Translations under genes and position numbers: made by a program
Notes under the pieces: generated by a model
Database searches by the model: none
Told to the model about the DNA's origin: nothing
What the model saw: the letters and a program-made list of their open reading frames with translations, nothing else
Part shown: positions 59,801 to 64,000 of the stretch, one piece after another
Layout: the number at the start of each line of letters is the position of its first letter
Numbering within the stretch: position 1 is the stretch's first letter
Source of the DNA: Tigriopus japonicus
Lineage: Eukaryota > Arthropoda > Copepoda > Harpacticoida > Harpacticidae
Length of the DNA: 64,000 nt
Direction: 5' to 3'
Assembly: GCA_010645155.1 (NCBI GenBank)
Contig: CM021317.1
Coordinates: forward strand, 9,497,853-9,561,852

Positions 59801-60155
59801 TGCCAATGATGTCAGAATCAAGTTCTTTTGCAGTAGCAATACCGTGCCTAAAATCTACGAACATTGTGCATTTTTCTTTTGGTTAGTACATTCGATTTAT
59901 TCCTTGATGGCAAGAAATTTGGACAAAGTTGTGGTTTCATTTTTATTCTTTTCTAGGTTTCACACCTTTTTCATCGATTTGGATGGCGGACAAGAATCCA
60001 TGGATAAGAAAAAGGTGTCCTATGTTCCACTCAAGAGTGAGCAGAGAAGATTGGTGTTAAAGCGAGAGGAAATTGATAATTCACATAAGGAGCGGACATG
60101 GAAAATCTATCGAGAAAATTTTGAGATTGACATTATATTTCGAGTGATTTCTTAA
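53847..60155 (+). CDS. TPTE2: Voltage-sensing phosphatase (TPTE/VSP family), plus-strand paralogue, seven exons
   Basis: Exons are 53847-54144, 56342-56575, 56652-56932, 57431-57718, 59264-59564, 59638-59881 and 59957-60155, giving 614 aa. Domain order matches the minus-strand copy: cytosolic N-terminus; S1-S4 with R241, R244, R247, R250 and R253; linker KRAIRQK; phosphatase with WPIDDHNVP and [11 protein letters not shown] (catalytic C384); then a C2-like domain. Exons 2-5 are exactly as long as in the other copy (234, 281, 288 and 301 nt) and all phases agree, so the genes are duplicates. The S3-S4 loop carries an NGTC sequon (N219) that the other copy lacks, and the N-terminal tail is longer. 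The ATG at 53847 has good context (AAAATGG). A 133-base gap falls inside intron 3 and does not touch coding sequence. Confidence 0.95.
57219..57351. other. Assembly gap (133 N)
   Basis: Run of 133 N inside intron 3 of the plus-strand voltage-sensing phosphatase (intron 56933-57430). True length may differ. Confidence 0.99.
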
Positions 60156-62047
60156 AATTCACAAAATTGAAAAAATAGATAAATTTCAAGGCAAGTGTAA
60201 TGTTCCAAAAGAAAACAAAAACACACTGAAACATAGTTTTCCCTACAAGAACACAAACCAGGTAAAATATGGGGTTGGAAAGGTGTATACAAGTCGGTTA
60301 AGGTTCATTACTTCTGTTTCTGTACTGCCCATGAAAAATATCATCGTTCTTCTTGATTATCACTGTTTTATTTCTTTACTGATTTAAATTTTGGTGCATT
60401 ATTTAAAACAGTTTGGCCTATCCCTAAAACTCAACCAATCAGAATTTCTGTTTACGAATAGACATTGGCGAATTGTTATCACAACAATAACAAAGACAGT
60501 GTTGCCAAAATTGCATACAGTGTCTTCTGCCTACACAACTTAGGTTGAAAGGATTCCGCCTTTTTCGGCTTGCGTATCCAATTTGGATTCATTATGTACC
60601 TCGCCTCACTAGAAAATTGTGACATGATTCTTTTACATCATACCGCGATACTGATCATAAAGTTCCAGAATGGCTTTCCTTGTACCATTAGGGGGCTCAC
60701 GTAACGTCCAAAAAATTTCGATGTAGAAATTCAACCCCCAGCGTTCAAAACTTTGATCTGAGTTAACTAAAAGCTAAAGAGTTCAGCGCTGCGGTCACGT
60801 TTGGGGTCCGCTTCATGTTGGGATTGGTTTCTGAGCACCTAGGGCAGTTGGTTTTGAAATGATAACGAGGCCTCCATTAAATACACATGCAAGAAAGTAC
60901 TGTATATTCGCATGACACATGCGCTCTACGTAGTAGCATCTAGTAAAATCAATCATAAACATCTAGTCCAGAATCCTCTAAAGATAATAAAGGTCCATAT
61001 GATTGTCATATGAAAATGCTACTCCACTTATCATGGCGCTTGGGGCGTGGCCCAATCTTTTTATCGACTCTGATGACTGTGGGTAAAAAAAGACACATTC
61101 AAGGTCCTGGAGATGAAGCTCTTGTTGGATCCGGACTGGATCAACAATGCAACAATGCCCTCTGCTCTTCTTCTTTGCTCTATGAAAGTGTTTCATGACT
61201 TGTAATGTCATTTTTCAATGTCAAGAGTATTATAGTAAAGATATTTTGTTAAGGTGTGCATCTTAGATTAGCTCAAATAACTATGTCAATTTTTTTTTTT
61301 TGTGGTTTCAAGGGGCGTAATATAGTTAATAGAGCTAATTCAAAACGCATACCATAAGAAAATATCGTCATTATGATACTCTGACATTGAATAACGACTT
61401 TGAAAGTCATGGCATTTGACCAAGCAATGTCATAGAGCAAAGCTAGGCACTGACACATCAAAGAACATTCAAGAATGGACAAAATGGATACTTTGAACAT
61501 CAATTTCTTCAATTATTTAAAATTTAGATCCATTGATTAAATTTCACGAACTGTTTAATCTTATCATGGTCCTCATTTTTGAAAAATGCCGTCGGCACAA
61601 TTGGACAACTCCTTATGGTCTAAAAATGGCTATAGTCTAAAGTTTTTGTAATGAAATTTTGCTTCTTGGGTCTGAACGCCTGCGCCTGCAAGAGGTCGCA
61701 TCTTATGATTTCACTCTATACTTGAGAGCGCTAGTTTCTCCTTTATTTGAATTTCATCCAAAGATGACTCAACTCAAGATATATCAAAGAATACCACTTA
61801 CAGCAGTTACAAGCAACTTGTTTCGATACTTAATATTGAACAGATCAATAATTTGGTTGCAATCCCCACACATTTCATGACAAAGACAGGACGAGGGCTG
61901 TAATTTTGTGATTCGTCCTGAAAATTCCTTATCAACATCTTTTGCTCCTGAAGAGAATATGACGATTTTTGTTAGCTGATCTGGCAATTTTGATTGCCAA
62001 ATACTTGGCAAACCTTACTTTACGATTCCTTTGCATCGAAAATTGAG
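60156..62047. other. Intergenic region before the HDHD2-like gene
   Basis: No gene recognised. Its second half is occupied by the truncated hAT relative at 61180-61740. Confidence 0.5.
61180..61740. mobile_element. Truncated relative of the hAT foldback element at 46019-47749
   Basis: Shares long blocks with 46235-46585 and 47658-47749, for example GAAAGTGTTTCA, TCATTTTTCAATGTCAA, ACAAAATGGATACTTTGAAC and AACGCCTGCGCC, ending CTTGAGAGCGCTAG. It carries no nested insertion but has lost its left terminus. Confidence 0.8.
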
Positions 62048-63504
62048 ATGAACGGACTATCTAAAATTAAGGCTTTACTCATTGATCTGAGTGGAACCAT
62101 TCATATTGAGAATGACGCCATACCTGGAGCGATTCAAGGTAATGTTGAGCTTGATGGGACCCGTTAGAAAAATTACAAGGCGGCCTGACAAATTACAAGA
62201 TCTAAAGACAATGTTTAATTTCTTACTTTCAAAAGAGGTAAACACACAAACATATGACGTAAGGCCATTTTGAGAAAGGGATTCTAAATTTCAGTAGTCC
62301 CCAAAGTTAGCAGCCATTGAAAAGTTCCAAGGAAAATAATCAAACATTTGAACGATGCCTAAAAACCTAAAGCTTCAGACTTTAAGTGTTTCGCCACTGA
62401 ATTATTCCTTGTATTATTGTAACACCATGCGTTTGTGACAGAGTCCCATCAAGCTTATCAAACTCCAATTTAAGCCATTGAACTCTTGAGAAAAAACAAG
62501 ATTCCCTTCCAATTTGTAACAAATACGACAAAAGTTAGTATTCGACACAATACACTAAGGTGAACGTTGTTTAGCCTCTCTTTTCAAACGCCATTGCAGG
62601 AATCGCAGAATCGACTTTGTCAAAGACTGAACTTCCTTGGATTTGATGTTACTTCCAAAGAAATTTACAGCTCTCTCTCCGCCGCCAAAAGAATGATGCA
62701 GAGACAAGAATTGAGACCCATGCTTCTTTTGGAAGAAGATGCTTTGGAGGTTTGGTCGAAGATCAATCCTTAAGATCATTAGAACTAAATGAATATAATT
62801 TGTAGGATTTTGAAGGGATTCTAACGGACAATCCAAATGCTGTCATGATCGGCCTCGCTCCATCAAAATTCGACTACAGCACTCTGACAAAAGCCTTTAA
62901 TCTAATCATGGAGGGAGCATCTCTAATAGCCATTCACAAAGCTCGATACTTCAAAAGATCTGATGGATTGGCTCTGGGTCCAGGCAAGTTCATGAACACT
63001 TAAAAACATTTTCAAATTTCAAGTAACGTGTGGATCTACATACATCAGGATGTTTTGTAACTGGTTTGGAATATTCGACGGGAAAAAGTGCGGTCGTCGT
63101 GGGTAAACCTGAAAAAGAATTTTTCCATTCCGCTGTAGAGCACATGAAAGGGCTTAATCCCACACTAGATTCACTGAAATTAGAAGGTAATTTTCGGGAT
63201 GTTGTTGATTTGGACCATTTGAGCCGTAGTTTGAAATTCCTATGGTCTTCTTAGAAATCCTAATGATTGGTGATGATGTGAAAGATGACGTCATTGGTGC
63301 CCAAGATGCCGGACTCAAGGTTTGACTTTTGTTGAATTTGGGCCGTTTGAGTGTTTCCATTTATTGCTTCTCCTTTTTCTCCAGGGAGTTTTGGTAAAAA
63401 CAGGAAAATACTCGGAAGGTGATGAAAACAAAGCTTCTCAACCTCCAAACTTTGTTTTTGAGAGTTTTCCCAAGTTTGTCGAAGAATTTTTGAAGACTAA
63501 ATAA
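62048..63504 (+). CDS. HDHD2: HDHD2-like HAD-superfamily hydrolase, seven exons
   Basis: Exons are 62048-62138, 62475-62533, 62600-62749, 62806-62983, 63049-63186, 63255-63319 and 63385-63504, giving 266 aa; vertebrate HDHD2 is about 259. All HAD motifs are present: D13 in DLSGT (motif I, with Ser at the usual second Asp, as in HDHD2), T46 in FVTNTT (motif II), K179 in [10 protein letters not shown] (motif III) and D212/D213 in MIGDDVKDD (motif IV). The C2 cap lies between motifs II and III, with IAIHKARY as a family landmark. The enzyme is a soluble, probably cytosolic phosphatase of poorly known substrate; LHPP is a close relative. Intron 4 (62984-63048) uses a GC donor. The acceptor of intron 1 has a weak pyrimidine tract. 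Confidence 0.93.
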
Positions 63505-64000
63505 CGAGATTTGCTAAAACACGCAGTGATTGTAACTTTACTGTTTATTTCATGTCGAGTGGGTGATGAAGTTATTTTTTTGCCATCGTTAAGATAGGAC
63601 AATAATGAATTATGAATATACGGAATCATCTTGCTCTCACTGCACACAAGAATCATAAATACAGGCGGTAGATAAGACTGGCAGTTTAGTAGTTACTAAT
63701 TTGATCCTAACTATTGAAGGCAGTCAATGTTGCAAAGGGTAGTGAACAATGCAATCAATGGCAGTAAGTTTGGGGTAGTGTTGAAAGGAATTGACTTTTT
63801 TATCGTTGGGATCAATCCTCTTCGAATTGGGTTCGAGTTCTTCTATTTCTTTTTACCACATGGATGCTTCGGACCGCTGATGCTCCGCAGAATTGCGCCT
63901 ATTTTCAAAGAGATAAAAAGGATCATTAACTCTCCTAGATTTTTGTTACTTGAAATTCCTGGTCTACAACTAACCGCTTTGCCTCAGTCACCGAGTCCTT
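63505..64000. other. Gene-free right edge
   Basis: Follows the HDHD2-like stop codon. No canonical AATAAA was seen close to the stop and no further gene is recognisable before the window ends. Confidence 0.5.

Noticed and set aside
1..64000. CRISPR arrays, bacterial operons or prophage
   Set aside because: Spliced animal genes throughout; the repeats are transposons, not regularly spaced arrays.

Overview
The window is genomic DNA from an animal. Genes are split by introns with GT-AG borders, many of them only 56-80 bp long, set among longer repeat-filled introns. The protein families present (retinal opsin, SLC5 cotransporter, voltage-sensing phosphatase, HDHD2-type HAD phosphatase) are metazoan. 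Base composition is AT-rich. The bimodal intron sizes and the dense non-autonomous DNA transposons would fit a small crustacean such as a copepod, but the sequence alone does not fix the species. There is one assembly gap (57219-57351).

Layout: 1-16.7 kb has no recognisable complete gene. It holds SINE, hAT, Tc1/mariner and foldback elements, a decayed hAT transposase tail, and one weak candidate short gene behind a TATA box at 7.13 kb. 16.7-25.8 kb (+) is a six-exon opsin of 451 residues. 26.5-27.7 kb (-) is a two-exon small single-pass membrane protein with a glycine-rich tail. 29.05-36.71 kb (+) is a ten-exon SLC5/SGLT-type sodium-coupled sugar transporter of 675 residues. 36.9-49.2 kb (-) and 53.8-60.2 kb (+) are two complete seven-exon voltage-sensing phosphatases (TPTE/VSP family) arranged head to head. 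Four consecutive core exons have the same lengths and phases in both, so they are an inverted duplication. 62.05-63.5 kb (+) is a seven-exon HDHD2-like HAD hydrolase of 266 residues.

Functionally, the two phosphatases would couple membrane depolarisation to phosphoinositide dephosphorylation, and the opsin would couple light to a G protein. No operon-like coupling between the genes is expected. The SLC5 gene and the minus-strand phosphatase are convergent, with their stop codons 197 bp apart.

The most unusual content is the phosphatase pair, the atypical opsin (QRW in place of E/DRY, no TM3 counterion, retained Glu181 equivalent), and an exceptional collection of hAT-type non-autonomous elements. 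Several of these have directly readable 8-bp target-site duplications, and they are nested inside one another in the introns of the minus-strand phosphatase. The plus-strand paralogue is largely free of them.
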